From Pseudomonadota bacterium (GTDB lineage Bacteria; Desulfobacterota; Desulfobulbia; Desulfobulbales; SURF-16): a stretch of 37,883 nucleotides of DNA. The stretch is taken from NCBI GenBank assembly GCA_018822545.1, contig JAHJKA010000062.1, forward strand, positions 1 through 37,883, given 5' to 3'. Shown here one piece after another: positions 26,274 through 34,120 of the stretch. Every line of letters starts with the position of its first letter. The first letter of the stretch is position 1. A program made the position numbers and the translations under genes. Below the pieces are notes generated by a model. That model had not been told where the DNA came from and ran no database searches. It saw only the letters and a program-made list of their open reading frames with translations.

Positions 26274-28213
26274 TTCTGCTGCTCCTTATGGTCACTTGCC
26301 AGCCTTATCCGCACCCGATCCACACACTCTTTTCCAGGTGCAGGCTCCTGACCAACAACTTTCCCCGCCCCTTCAATTTCAACTTCAACCCGACATGGCA
26401 TTAATTCAAGCAAGGCTTTGCGCAGACTCATCCCAACAACGTCTGGCATTTTCCTGACATGCTTATCGAGCTCTTTCTGGGGCATGACTTCCTTTGGCTG
26501 TAGTCTCTGCCAATCAGAAAAAAGTTCTTCTTCACTTATCAAAGCAGAGGATGACACATCAGGATCACTGATGTGCTTCATCTCTTTTGCAGCCAAACGC
26601 AAAAATGCATCGCCAAATTTTCTCATTGGCGATGCCGACTTCAAATCAAACTCTCCATCCTGCACAGTAACAAGAAGAACCAACCGGGGATTTTCCGGCG
26701 GAGAGGCAGCGAGGAGAAGGCCGTCATAGGTCTGCCCCCGTTTGAAAACCTCCGTAGTCTTGTCACCTTCCTGACTTTCCACGATAAAATCATCATTGCG
26801 GCTCAGAGGGTTGAGAAATTCAGCTGCAAAGAACCGTGATTTATCCCCGGCACTTGCCGCAAAAGATTTCCGCAAAACAGCACTTACCTTTGCCACTTCC
26901 CGTCCCGGAGCCTTAAATTCATAGGATGCATAATTACCGCCGCTATCCATCGTTCCTTTGAGAAAATGCAGGGCCACAGGTTTCCCGCCATTTACCAACC
27001 GGGTGAATGCTCCTAAAATTGAAACACCGTTCAGGCGTCCCTCTCCACATTCTTCTCCGGCCAGGATTGCCTCGCCGTTGATAGGCACGTCAACTCGGTC
27101 GGCACAGCTGATACCGAGATCGTTTTGAAAATCCCGCAGTTCCTTTTCGGCAATAGTCGGATCAGGCAGGAAGGCAAGTTCATCGGAAATAAAACCGCCG
27201 CCGGGCCACGGCCACCATTTTCCGGCCCTGTAAAGACTTGCGTCTTTTGGTATCCCGGGAGTAGTCATTGCTGAAGATGAAGATTGCCTTTCGCGCATTT
27301 GAATATCCCTGTCCGCATGCACCGCAGCTCCATAACGAAAAAGGCCTGATATGCCGCCTGGATTCATGAGCCGGGAAACCATTACCATTTTTTGGCTTTG
27401 AGGGGTGGCGTCCCAAAAGGTGTTGGGATCAAAGGAGGGAAGCTGAACAGAGGCCACAATTTCACCAGTGGCAGGATCAACTGCCATGGCTGCTACCGAA
27501 CTGGCCTGTGTTTTGTCCAGCAATAATGCCATCTGCTTCTCCAAGATGGTCTGTGTTTTCAGATCAAGGGTAAGAACAATATGCTTCCCTTCATCAAAGA
27601 TCTGCCGGCCTGCTTGCGCATCAATCCCGGCCAGCGCTTTTCCCCGCAATTCTTTGTCATAAAAGAGCTCAATACCTGAAAGGCCCTGATCATCCTTGAC
27701 ACAGCCAAGAACCTGCGCTGCTGTTTTCTGGTGTGGATAAAAGCGAACCGGCGATTTCTGAAAATAGAGCCCTGCCATATTAAGCTTTGACAACTCTGAA
27801 ACCTTGGCCCGCGGCACCTGATGGCCTAACCAAATAAAACTTCGTTCGGTGCGAAGTCTTTTGGTGAGCTGCTCTTGATCAATGCTTAAGATAGTGGCCA
27901 GGGTCTCTCCTGTTTGCAAAGTATCCTCCACTTCCAGAGGTTTTATGTATGCAGCATAGAGATCAAAACTTACGGCTAGCGGTTCTAAGAGGCGGTCATA
28001 AATATTTTTTCGATCCTGAAAGGATTCGACACCGAGACCGGTGGCGCCTTCTTCCTTTGTTACCTGGTCAGAGGTCAACAGCCAGACAACCAAGCCCCCT
28101 ACACAAAGGATGAACAGAATGCCCGTGGTACTGATTCGTGATTTACGGCCGGGCTTCTTCTTCTGCCCATATCCTTTGTAGTCGATGGGCCCTTTGCGTC
28201 TCTGATACCCCAT
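26270..28213 (-). CDS. ftsI: FtsI/PBP3 homologue with degenerate transpeptidase active site and PASTA domain
   Basis: This 647-residue class B penicillin-binding-protein homologue has a basic cytoplasmic tail and one membrane anchor (about 31-47). The pedestal is recognisable (NIYDRLLEPLAVSFDLYAAY at 70-89; RFYPHQKTAAQVLGCV; GLSGIELFYDKELRG), as is the start of the transpeptidase fold (AAMAVDPATGEIVASVQLPS). The active site is not preserved. The SxxK tetrad is GISG at residues 287-290 (27344-27355), the SxN region reads FISDELAF, and KTGT is replaced near ESQEGDKTTEVF. A C-terminal PASTA domain (about 588-640) remains. The ATG at 28213 follows GGAGG; a TTG seven codons upstream is less likely. 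The frame is intact, so this is an expressed-looking pseudoenzyme, not a decayed gene. Its place between ftsL and murE is the canonical ftsI slot. Confidence 0.88.
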   Translation of the reverse strand: MGYQRRKGPIDYKGYGQKKKPGRKSRISTTGILFILCVGGLVVWLLTSDQVTKEEGATGLGVESFQDRKNIYDRLLEPLAVSFDLYAAYIKPLEVEDTLQTGETLATILSIDQEQLTKRLRTERSFIWLGHQVPRAKVSELSKLNMAGLYFQKSPVRFYPHQKTAAQVLGCVKDDQGLSGIELFYDKELRGKALAGIDAQAGRQIFDEGKHIVLTLDLKTQTILEKQMALLLDKTQASSVAAMAVDPATGEIVASVQLPSFDPNTFWDATPQSQKMVMVSRLMNPGGISGLFRYGAAVHADRDIQMRERQSSSSAMTTPGIPKDASLYRAGKWWPWPGGGFISDELAFLPDPTIAEKELRDFQNDLGISCADRVDVPINGEAILAGEECGEGRLNGVSILGAFTRLVNGGKPVALHFLKGTMDSGGNYASYEFKAPGREVAKVSAVLRKSFAASAGDKSRFFAAEFLNPLSRNDDFIVESQEGDKTTEVFKRGQTYDGLLLAASPPENPRLVLLVTVQDGEFDLKSASPMRKFGDAFLRLAAKEMKHISDPDVSSSALISEEELFSDWQRLQPKEVMPQKELDKHVRKMPDVVGMSLRKALLELMPCRVEVEIEGAGKVVGQEPAPGKECVDRVRIRLASDHKEQQK

Positions 28214-28277
28214 GACGCCTTTCCCTCCAGGCAAAAAAACTGCGATTCACTTCTTTATTGACAGTACTGCGCTCTTC

Positions 28278-28634
28278 CTAAAAACCAATCTGCTGCCTTT
28301 TGTCTGGGCTGTACAAGCCAGCCTTGACCGCAGCAAAGGCCTCGAGGCGTTTAGACTGCAGGAGGCGAAGCTGCTCGTCTCGCAATGCAGACCTAACCTG
28401 TTCCTTGTTACTCTGAAGCTCCTGGGCCTGGGCAATTTCCATTAAACTTTGTTGAATACAATGGCCCACCCAATAACTTGCAGCCACTCCGATGGCCGTA
28501 GCAAGGAGCACTATGACGCCAAGGGTCTTCCAAAACATACGATTATTCCCCTTGGACTGGGCCCTGGTTCGCCATCCCGGCCTCGCATTTGCACACCTGC
28601 CCCTACCTTGAAAGCTTCCTGCATAATCACGCAT
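28278..28634 (-). CDS. ftsL: FtsL-like cell division protein
   Basis: A 118-residue small bitopic protein with a basic N-terminus, one membrane segment (about 35-56, WKTLGVIVLLATAIGVAASY), a periplasmic coiled coil (about 57-103) and the ending KAGLYSPDKRQQIGF, which resembles the typical FtsL tail. FtsL is poorly conserved in sequence; the call rests on architecture and position between rsmH and ftsI. The ATG at 28634 is 3 bp after the rsmH stop, with GGAG upstream. It would join FtsQ and FtsB in the divisome. Confidence 0.8.
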   Translation of the reverse strand: MRDYAGSFQGRGRCANARPGWRTRAQSKGNNRMFWKTLGVIVLLATAIGVAASYWVGHCIQQSLMEIAQAQELQSNKEQVRSALRDEQLRLLQSKRLEAFAAVKAGLYSPDKRQQIGF

Positions 28635-28637
28635 AGT

Positions 28638-29534
28638 CTATTCTCCAACAACCTCAGCAACCCGCAACTTTGCACTTCGTGACCGAAAATTGCGCTCAAT
28701 CTCCTCTCTGCCTGCCACCACCGGCTTACTGGTCAGAGATCGCAACCGCGGGTTATCCTTAAACGCCCTTTTCACCAACCTGTCTTCCAGGGAATGAAAA
28801 GAGATGACACAAAAGCGGCCGCCAGGCCGTAACATCTCAGCGCCGTCAGCAAGCACTTTTACCAGGTTGTCCAACTCGCCATTGACAGCGATCCGCAACC
28901 CTTGAAAGACCTTGGTGGCCACATGTATTTTTTTGGGATGAAAACGCCGAGGAATCGTCTTGTCAACCAGATCAGCCAATTCCCTGGTGCTCATCAGCGG
29001 TTCTTTTATCCGCTTGTTCACGATGGCCCGGGCTATGGGTCGCGCCTGCCTTTCCTCTCCATAGAGATAAAAGATATCGGCCAATTCCTGTTCAGATGCC
29101 TCTGCCAAAATATCAGCGGCAGTAACCGGCAGCCTGGTGTCCATGCGCATATCAAGGGGTTCCTCACCTTTGAAGCTGAAACCCCGGCCACTCGCATCCA
29201 GGTGAAGGGAAGAGAGCCCCAAATCGAGCAACACCCCGTCGACGCTCTCTATATTAAGCTTTGTCAGTTCGCTCTTAAGTTCGGCAAAATTCTTACTGAC
29301 AAAAATCACCTGGTCACCAAAACGTGCCAGATTCTGCTGCGCCCTTTTCTGGGCTTCCTCGTCCCAATCAAAACCGATCAGTCGGCACCCAGGCCCACCT
29401 GTCTCTAAAATTGCGCCGGCGTGGCCGCCCAGACCGAGATTACCATCAACATACACGCCGCCTTCATGGGGCTTGAGATAGGCAATAACCTCATCAAGCA
29501 AAACCGGAACGTGAAGTGGGTCATGATCATACAT
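28638..29534 (-). CDS. rsmH: 16S rRNA (cytosine-1402-N4)-methyltransferase RsmH (MraW)
   Basis: This 298-residue SAM-dependent enzyme methylates C1402 in the ribosomal decoding centre. The N-terminus HVPVLLDEVIAYL and YVDGNLGLGGHAGAILE form the SAM-binding motif; LLDLGLSSLHLDASGRGFSF, PLDMRMD and FCVISFHSLEDRLVKRAF are family signatures. It is the second gene of the dcw operon, 5 bp after mraZ, as in most bacteria. Confidence 0.97.
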   Translation of the reverse strand: MYDHDPLHVPVLLDEVIAYLKPHEGGVYVDGNLGLGGHAGAILETGGPGCRLIGFDWDEEAQKRAQQNLARFGDQVIFVSKNFAELKSELTKLNIESVDGVLLDLGLSSLHLDASGRGFSFKGEEPLDMRMDTRLPVTAADILAEASEQELADIFYLYGEERQARPIARAIVNKRIKEPLMSTRELADLVDKTIPRRFHPKKIHVATKVFQGLRIAVNGELDNLVKVLADGAEMLRPGGRFCVISFHSLEDRLVKRAFKDNPRLRSLTSKPVVAGREEIERNFRSRSAKLRVAEVVGE

Positions 29535-29539
29535 ACCTT

Positions 29540-30013
29540 TTAGAAAAAGCCGAGATCACTGCACTCACCGGCCAGATCATCAAATTCTTCATCACCGACA
29601 ACATTTTCAGCCAGATGAATCTGCTTATCCCAAACCTCAATAAAGGAGGTCATACCCAGGAGAACGACCTCTTTGTCGATACTGCCCATATTCCGTAGGG
29701 AGACCGGCAGAAGGATGCGACCGTTACTATCGAGCTGAACCTCTGTGGAGTTTCCGACAAGGTGGCGGACCAGCTTGGCCGTTTTGGCATTTTGCTGGCC
29801 GCGACTCAAAATGGCATGTTCAATTCTGGCCCATTCGGCCAAGGGATAGATGCGTAGACACTTGCGCCAAGGAGTGATGAGCAGGCGATCATCATATTTC
29901 CGAGACAGGACGTCCTTGAAGCGGGCAGGGATATTCAACCTGCCTTTGCTGTCAAGGCCATGCTCGGAGCTTCCGCGGAAGCTATTGATCTGTTCAAGAA
30001 CACCTTCTGTCAC
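29540..30013 (-). CDS. mraZ: Transcriptional regulator MraZ
   Basis: This 157-residue AbrB-like DNA-binding protein usually represses its own dcw operon. It has two tandem MraZ repeats, each with the DxKGR-type core: LDSKGRLNIPARF near the N-terminus and LDSNGRILLPVSL in the second half. The start is a GTG at 30013-30011, preceded by AAGGGGTG. A series of MraZ-box-like repeats runs up to and into this start codon, and a sigma70-type promoter lies just upstream, so autoregulation is likely. Confidence 0.95.
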   Translation of the reverse strand: MTEGVLEQINSFRGSSEHGLDSKGRLNIPARFKDVLSRKYDDRLLITPWRKCLRIYPLAEWARIEHAILSRGQQNAKTAKLVRHLVGNSTEVQLDSNGRILLPVSLRNMGSIDKEVVLLGMTSFIEVWDKQIHLAENVVGDEEFDDLAGECSDLGFF

Positions 30014-30056
30014 TTTTCACCCCTTCGAGCCACTTTGCACCACTTTACACCACAAT
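30010..30056 (-). promoter_or_regulatory. MraZ box: five direct repeats with 10-bp period
   Basis: On the minus strand, units of the type (A)AAGTGG recur every 10 bp: ATTGTGG (30050-30056), AAAGTGG (30040-30046), AAAGTGG (30030-30036), GAAGGGG (30020-30026) and AAAGTGA (30010-30016). The last contains the GTG start codon of mraZ. The spacing and motif agree with published MraZ operators (direct repeats at one-helical-turn spacing). The site lies between the predicted transcription start and the coding region. Confidence 0.8.
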
Positions 30057-30064
30057 ATCTTACC

Positions 30065-30094
30065 TTATAGCCACCTTCCCTTTCTTGAGTCAAG
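30065..30094 (-). promoter_or_regulatory. Predicted dcw operon promoter (Pmra)
   Basis: The minus strand has TTGACT (30089-30094) and TATAAG (30065-30070) with an 18-bp spacer, a good sigma70-type match. Initiation near 30058 would place the MraZ repeats at about +2 to +48. The -35 is embedded in a perfect palindrome, TTTCTTGA-N-TCAAGAAA (30082-30098). Confidence 0.7.
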
Positions 30095-30098
30095 AAAA

Positions 30099-30452
30099 AA
30101 TCTATCGCATTTTTTAAGGCAAAAAAGGACGTTCCGCCACCGACTACAACATATTGGTAAAGGAAAAAATTAAATACACTCTGGCATGTAATTTATTCGC
30201 CTCACCTTTATTTTCAGTCGGCTTAAAAAAAAATAAAAATAAAGTGGGTACAAAGTGGAGGAGAAAAATATCTCTAGAAAAAAAAGAGGGGGTAGTCGAG
30301 GCAAAACGGGAAATTTGCCACAAGATGTGACGCAGAAAACACCGGGAGGGAGGCGAATCAGAAATATGACAAGAAATCTTTACTCGCTCTCCCTGACAGA
30401 GGAGCTTTGATGATAAAGATCTTTAGGAGAAATGTGGATTGAACAGGCGGCA
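30099..30452. other. Non-coding spacer between the PilZ gene and the dcw promoter
   Basis: No plausible gene is present. The stretch is AT-rich. Two AAAGTGG heptamers (30241-30247 and 30252-30258, plus strand, 11-bp period) resemble MraZ half-sites. A 6-bp stem GGCAAA/TTTGCC lies at 30300-30319. No convincing terminator for the PilZ gene could be identified. Confidence 0.4.
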
Positions 30453-31133
30453 TTAAGACATAGCAAGCTCCTGGCTGCGGATTTCAATATATTCCGCCAG
30501 CACTTGCTGGTCGGCATCTGTCTTGTCAAATTGAAAAGAGACCTCAACCTTTTCCTTGCCGCGCACCACGCGGACCACCACGGCCTCGGCAATATTTATT
30601 GTTACGGGAGCTCTGTGCTTCTCCCTGAAATAGAGCGTCAAGGTCAGGGGCGACAGGACACTGCCTTTGCCAAGACCCTCCATCTCGCCAAAGATTTTGG
30701 CACCCTCAAGCGATACGTCAAGGATGGTGGCCGTAAAAAGCCGTCTGCTGTTTTTTGGAACACAGGTGAGGATGGACTGCTGAGGTGTATAGACCCGGGG
30801 AAATTTTCGCCGTTGTATCTCAAAAATTTCCGCAGGCAGATTTGCCCTGGCAAACTTTTCAGACTGCCGGACAAAGTGCAGGGAGAAGCCGCGCATCAAA
30901 GCCTGCTTGTCCCGTTGATAAAAGACGTAGTAGGGCTCCGTTTCATCAAGAACCAACTCAGGAGGTTTACCAATCTCCACCAATACCGAACCAGCATCAC
31001 CAAGAATATGACGGGCCGTTATGGTGTTTAAACTCTCCCCTGGCCGGGCAAGAACCAAGGCAATCTTCTGATCCGCGAGGTTCTTGATCTCCTCGATGAT
31101 TTCATTTTTATCCTCGCTCCACTGTCTTTTCAT
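30453..31133 (-). CDS. PilZ-domain protein (YcgR-like c-di-GMP effector)
   Basis: This 226-residue cytoplasmic protein has an N-terminal domain of about 100 residues resembling the YcgR/PilZN fold and a C-terminal PilZ domain. The c-di-GMP-binding signature is intact: RRKFPR (108-113, RxxxR) and DVSLEG (139-144, D/NxSxxG). It probably binds cyclic di-GMP and acts on a motility or surface target that the sequence does not reveal. It is the last gene of the run selA-TPR-LOG-PilZ and shares its c-di-GMP theme with the GGDEF-like domains encoded two genes upstream. Confidence 0.85.
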   Translation of the reverse strand: MKRQWSEDKNEIIEEIKNLADQKIALVLARPGESLNTITARHILGDAGSVLVEIGKPPELVLDETEPYYVFYQRDKQALMRGFSLHFVRQSEKFARANLPAEIFEIQRRKFPRVYTPQQSILTCVPKNSRRLFTATILDVSLEGAKIFGEMEGLGKGSVLSPLTLTLYFREKHRAPVTINIAEAVVVRVVRGKEKVEVSFQFDKTDADQQVLAEYIEIRSQELAMS

Positions 31134-31240
31134 AAGCGCCCCCCCAAGCAGACAATGCTGTCATCACAGCCGTCACTCCCTGATGCCAAAAAGTGTCAAA
31201 CTTCTTGCCGTGCACATCAAGAAAAAACAGCCAAAACCAG

Positions 31241-31924
31241 CTAGATAATTACCGTGCGTTTTATATAGCGGATAATCTCATCAGGATCATCCAGAACCTG
31301 AAAAATATGCAGGTCATCCTCCTCAATGGTTTGGGCGGCAAGCATCTGTTCACGAATCCAGTCAACCAGACCGGACCAATAGGATGAGCCGACAAGAACA
31401 ATGGGAAAACTCTTGATTCGTCTGGTCTGGATAAGGGTGATGGCCTCAAAGAGTTCATCCAAGGTACCGAAACCACCAGGCATGGCAATAAAGGCCATGG
31501 CGTATTTAATCAGCATAACCTTGCGCACAAAGAAATATTTAAATTTCAAGGGCATATTGGCATATGGGTTGCCTTCCTGCTCAAAGGGCAGATCGATATT
31601 AAGACCGATGGAAATGCCATCCACATCATGGGCCCCACGGTTACCCGCCTCCATGATACCAGGGCCACCCCCGGTCATAATGGCATAACCCGCCTGGGAC
31701 AACCCCTTACCCACGGTGCGGGCTATCTTATAATATTCATGATCCTCGCCGAAACGGGCCGAACCAAAAATCGAAACCGCCGGCCTTTTAACCGCAGCCA
31801 GGGAATCAAAACCCTCGACAAATTCAGCCATAATCCTGAAGAGTCGCCAGGAGTCGCCCACGTTAAATGTATCCAACCAATACTGCTGTGCATCATCAAC
31901 CTTACCACCATTACGTATTACCAT
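31241..31924 (-). CDS. LOG-family protein (TIGR00730, Rossmann-fold nucleotide hydrolase)
   Basis: This 227-residue protein belongs to the LOG/lysine-decarboxylase-like family, whose studied members cleave nucleoside 5'-monophosphates, including cytokinin precursors and purine nucleotides. Diagnostic motifs are VSIFGSARFG (about 50-59), MTGGGPGIMEAGNRGA (83-98), FFVRKVML with the conserved RK (134-135) and PGGFGTLDE (149-157). All catalytic motifs are intact. It is 63 bp after the TPR gene. The cellular substrate is not deducible. Confidence 0.9.
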   Translation of the reverse strand: MVIRNGGKVDDAQQYWLDTFNVGDSWRLFRIMAEFVEGFDSLAAVKRPAVSIFGSARFGEDHEYYKIARTVGKGLSQAGYAIMTGGGPGIMEAGNRGAHDVDGISIGLNIDLPFEQEGNPYANMPLKFKYFFVRKVMLIKYAMAFIAMPGGFGTLDELFEAITLIQTRRIKSFPIVLVGSSYWSGLVDWIREQMLAAQTIEEDDLHIFQVLDDPDEIIRYIKRTVII

Positions 31925-31987
31925 GAAACACCCTATTTCTTTAATACCGCCCCGTGCCTGATCGCCAGGAATCAGAGGCCCATTTAT

Positions 31988-34120
31988 TTAACTGCCAGCC
32001 AGCCTCTTTACCGCCTGTTGGGCTGTTTTATTACCATCATCAAGGCGCAGCACCCTCTCATAGGCCTTCAATGCTGCAGCATCCTTGTGCTGAACCTCGA
32101 GAATCTCTCCTTGCAGAAGGAAGATTTCCGGCCGGTCGCGATCAAGACGCATGGCCTCCTTCAGGGCCTCGTGGGCTGCCGGCACGTCACCATAGGCCAA
32201 TTCAACCCGCGCCAAGCGCAACCAGTGGCCCCAGTCCTGATCATCGATCTCCACCGCCTGCCGGCAGAAGGTGCGGGCGATATCGCTGCCCTGTTCCTCC
32301 AGACTGTAGAGCTCACCAAGGGCACTGAGGGAAGCGGCATCCTGTGAATTGTTACGGATAGCCCGCTGCAGGCTGGCCATGGCATCTTTACGACTCCCCA
32401 GGTGATAGAAGGCCTCGCCAAGATAGCGATGCACAGCACCATGGCTGACATCGCGCACGTCGCGGGGGCCGATATTTTCCGCCTTCTTCAAAACATGCAC
32501 AGCATCCTGGTACCGACCACTCCGGCAGTAAAGTTTACCCAGTTGCAAGAGGAGATCAAAATGATCATCCTGACAGGCAAGGGCATCCTCAAAACTGGCC
32601 AGGGCCTTGTTTTCCTGGCCGCGGGAAAGGTGGGCAAAACCAAGATTGCACAGGGCCATGAAATTACCACGGTCAATGGCCAGCACCTCTTCAAAACAGG
32701 TGATCGCCTTTGCATAGCGGGCCATTTGCGCCAGGGTGACACCGTAGGAATTAAGGAGGTTGACGTTTTTAGGATCCAGCTCCAGGCCTCGCTGGTATTC
32801 CCGGGCCGCCTTCACCATATCTCCTTCATTATAGTAGATATCACCGCTGATATTAAGGCTCACCCCGTCAAAGATGGTAAACGTGCCTGGCCCGAAAAAA
32901 GAGGTATGGAGCAGGGCCTTGCGGCAGTTGGCAATCATCTCCGATTTCTTAAAATCGGCACAAGGAAAAAGCGCCAGACCAAAGGAGTAGCTCGGCCCTG
33001 CTTCGGCAAGGGCTGTTTTCGCCTGCCGACACCATTCCAGAGCAGCATCCTCTGTAAAACCAGGGAGCAGAACATAGCCCCGCCCCGGCGAGACATCAAC
33101 AATGACAGGTTTACCACCTGCGACCTTGCGCAGGACTTTTCCTGGAAAAGAGGTGCTTGCTTCCCCGTCACTGCCCATTTCAATCAGACAAAATCTGGCG
33201 TGGCCTTTCATCGCCTTACCCAACCTGGAAACAACCTGGGGAGGTGGCGGATAAAGGGGGTGGGAGGTCCGGTTGGCAACGGTGCGGAAGGAGCACAGTC
33301 CAAACGGCCCTCTCTTGTAGGCCGTCTGCAGGGCCTGCCACACCTCTTCTAAAATTTTCTCAGGGTCTTTGGGGCTGCCCGTGCATTCGGCAATACCGAT
33401 ATGAACCCTGGGCATATTTTCTCTTTTGAGCCATTGCAGGAGCTGGTCCGCCACTTTGAGGGCCTTGCCTTCATCAACACCTTCCCAGAGCAGTGAAAAG
33501 AGACCATTACCCAGATGGCAAGGAGGAGAAAGATGGCCTATCAGCGAATCCAGATAAGAACCGGCTTTACTTACCTCTGCCAGGGCATGGCCGGCATCCT
33601 TGGCCTTGGGAAATATTTCCAGAAGCAGCAGACAATGGGCAAGATCATCTGGCCCGGATTCATTGTCATCGCCCGCGCCCTGACAGAGTGCCTCCAGTCT
33701 CGCCTGCAGCACCTTGACGTTGCCAAGGCCGGTATGGAGATCAATGGCCCCCTGTTTAACAAATTCAAGCTCCCTGGAGATCAATCTACTCTTGTCAAGG
33801 AGGGTGGCGGCGGTGAGGTCCATCACCCACGGTTCCACCCCGACAAGAACCGCCACCCCACATAAGGCCTCCCTGCCCCAGAGAGGGAGATAGAGTGCCA
33901 ACTGCCGGCCACTATCCTTCACCGGCTGGAGCCCGTTGCGCACCACCTCGATACCTACCTTCCACTGGGCTGGCAGACCATCACCGCTGATCTCAGGGCC
34001 AACCAGATAGACCACGGCACAGGGGCAGAAATCCTTGATGGTTTTGGCAAAGAGAGGCGCCAGCAGATCCAGGTCTTTATTGCCCAGAGGGGTATACTGC
34101 GGCAGAAAGGGAAAACTCAT
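31988..34120 (-). CDS. Two degenerate GGDEF-like domains plus TPR repeats
   Basis: This 710-residue protein has no membrane segment and no clear signal peptide. An N-terminal region of about 125 residues may be a GAF-like sensor. LHTGLGNVKVLQARLEAL then matches the start of a GGDEF domain (DxLTGLxNR...L), but the GGDEF loop is replaced (CHLGNGLFSLL). A second GGDEF-like module spans about 300-430 (YSFGLALFPCADFKKSEMIA...ALLHTSFFGPGTF), also without the signature. From about 435 to the end there are about seven TPR units (for example AAREYQRGLELDPKNVNLLN, AITCFEEVLAIDRGNFMAL). It should not make c-di-GMP; it may bind a nucleotide or act as a scaffold. Its ATG overlaps the selA stop by 4 bp. 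Confidence 0.72.
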   Translation of the reverse strand: MSFPFLPQYTPLGNKDLDLLAPLFAKTIKDFCPCAVVYLVGPEISGDGLPAQWKVGIEVVRNGLQPVKDSGRQLALYLPLWGREALCGVAVLVGVEPWVMDLTAATLLDKSRLISRELEFVKQGAIDLHTGLGNVKVLQARLEALCQGAGDDNESGPDDLAHCLLLLEIFPKAKDAGHALAEVSKAGSYLDSLIGHLSPPCHLGNGLFSLLWEGVDEGKALKVADQLLQWLKRENMPRVHIGIAECTGSPKDPEKILEEVWQALQTAYKRGPFGLCSFRTVANRTSHPLYPPPPQVVSRLGKAMKGHARFCLIEMGSDGEASTSFPGKVLRKVAGGKPVIVDVSPGRGYVLLPGFTEDAALEWCRQAKTALAEAGPSYSFGLALFPCADFKKSEMIANCRKALLHTSFFGPGTFTIFDGVSLNISGDIYYNEGDMVKAAREYQRGLELDPKNVNLLNSYGVTLAQMARYAKAITCFEEVLAIDRGNFMALCNLGFAHLSRGQENKALASFEDALACQDDHFDLLLQLGKLYCRSGRYQDAVHVLKKAENIGPRDVRDVSHGAVHRYLGEAFYHLGSRKDAMASLQRAIRNNSQDAASLSALGELYSLEEQGSDIARTFCRQAVEIDDQDWGHWLRLARVELAYGDVPAAHEALKEAMRLDRDRPEIFLLQGEILEVQHKDAAALKAYERVLRLDDGNKTAQQAVKRLAGS

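Noticed and set aside
26270..28213. Treating ftsI as a pseudogene
   Set aside because: The frame is continuous over 647 codons with a good ribosome-binding site, overlaps murE by 4 bp and keeps membrane anchor, pedestal and PASTA domain. Loss is confined to catalytic motifs, which fits a pseudoenzyme better than gene decay.
30195..30358. Inverted 9-mers ATTCGCCTC/GAGGCGAAT 150 bp apart, considered as ends of a small mobile element
   Set aside because: Short, with no target-site duplication or internal structure; chance occurrence is likely.
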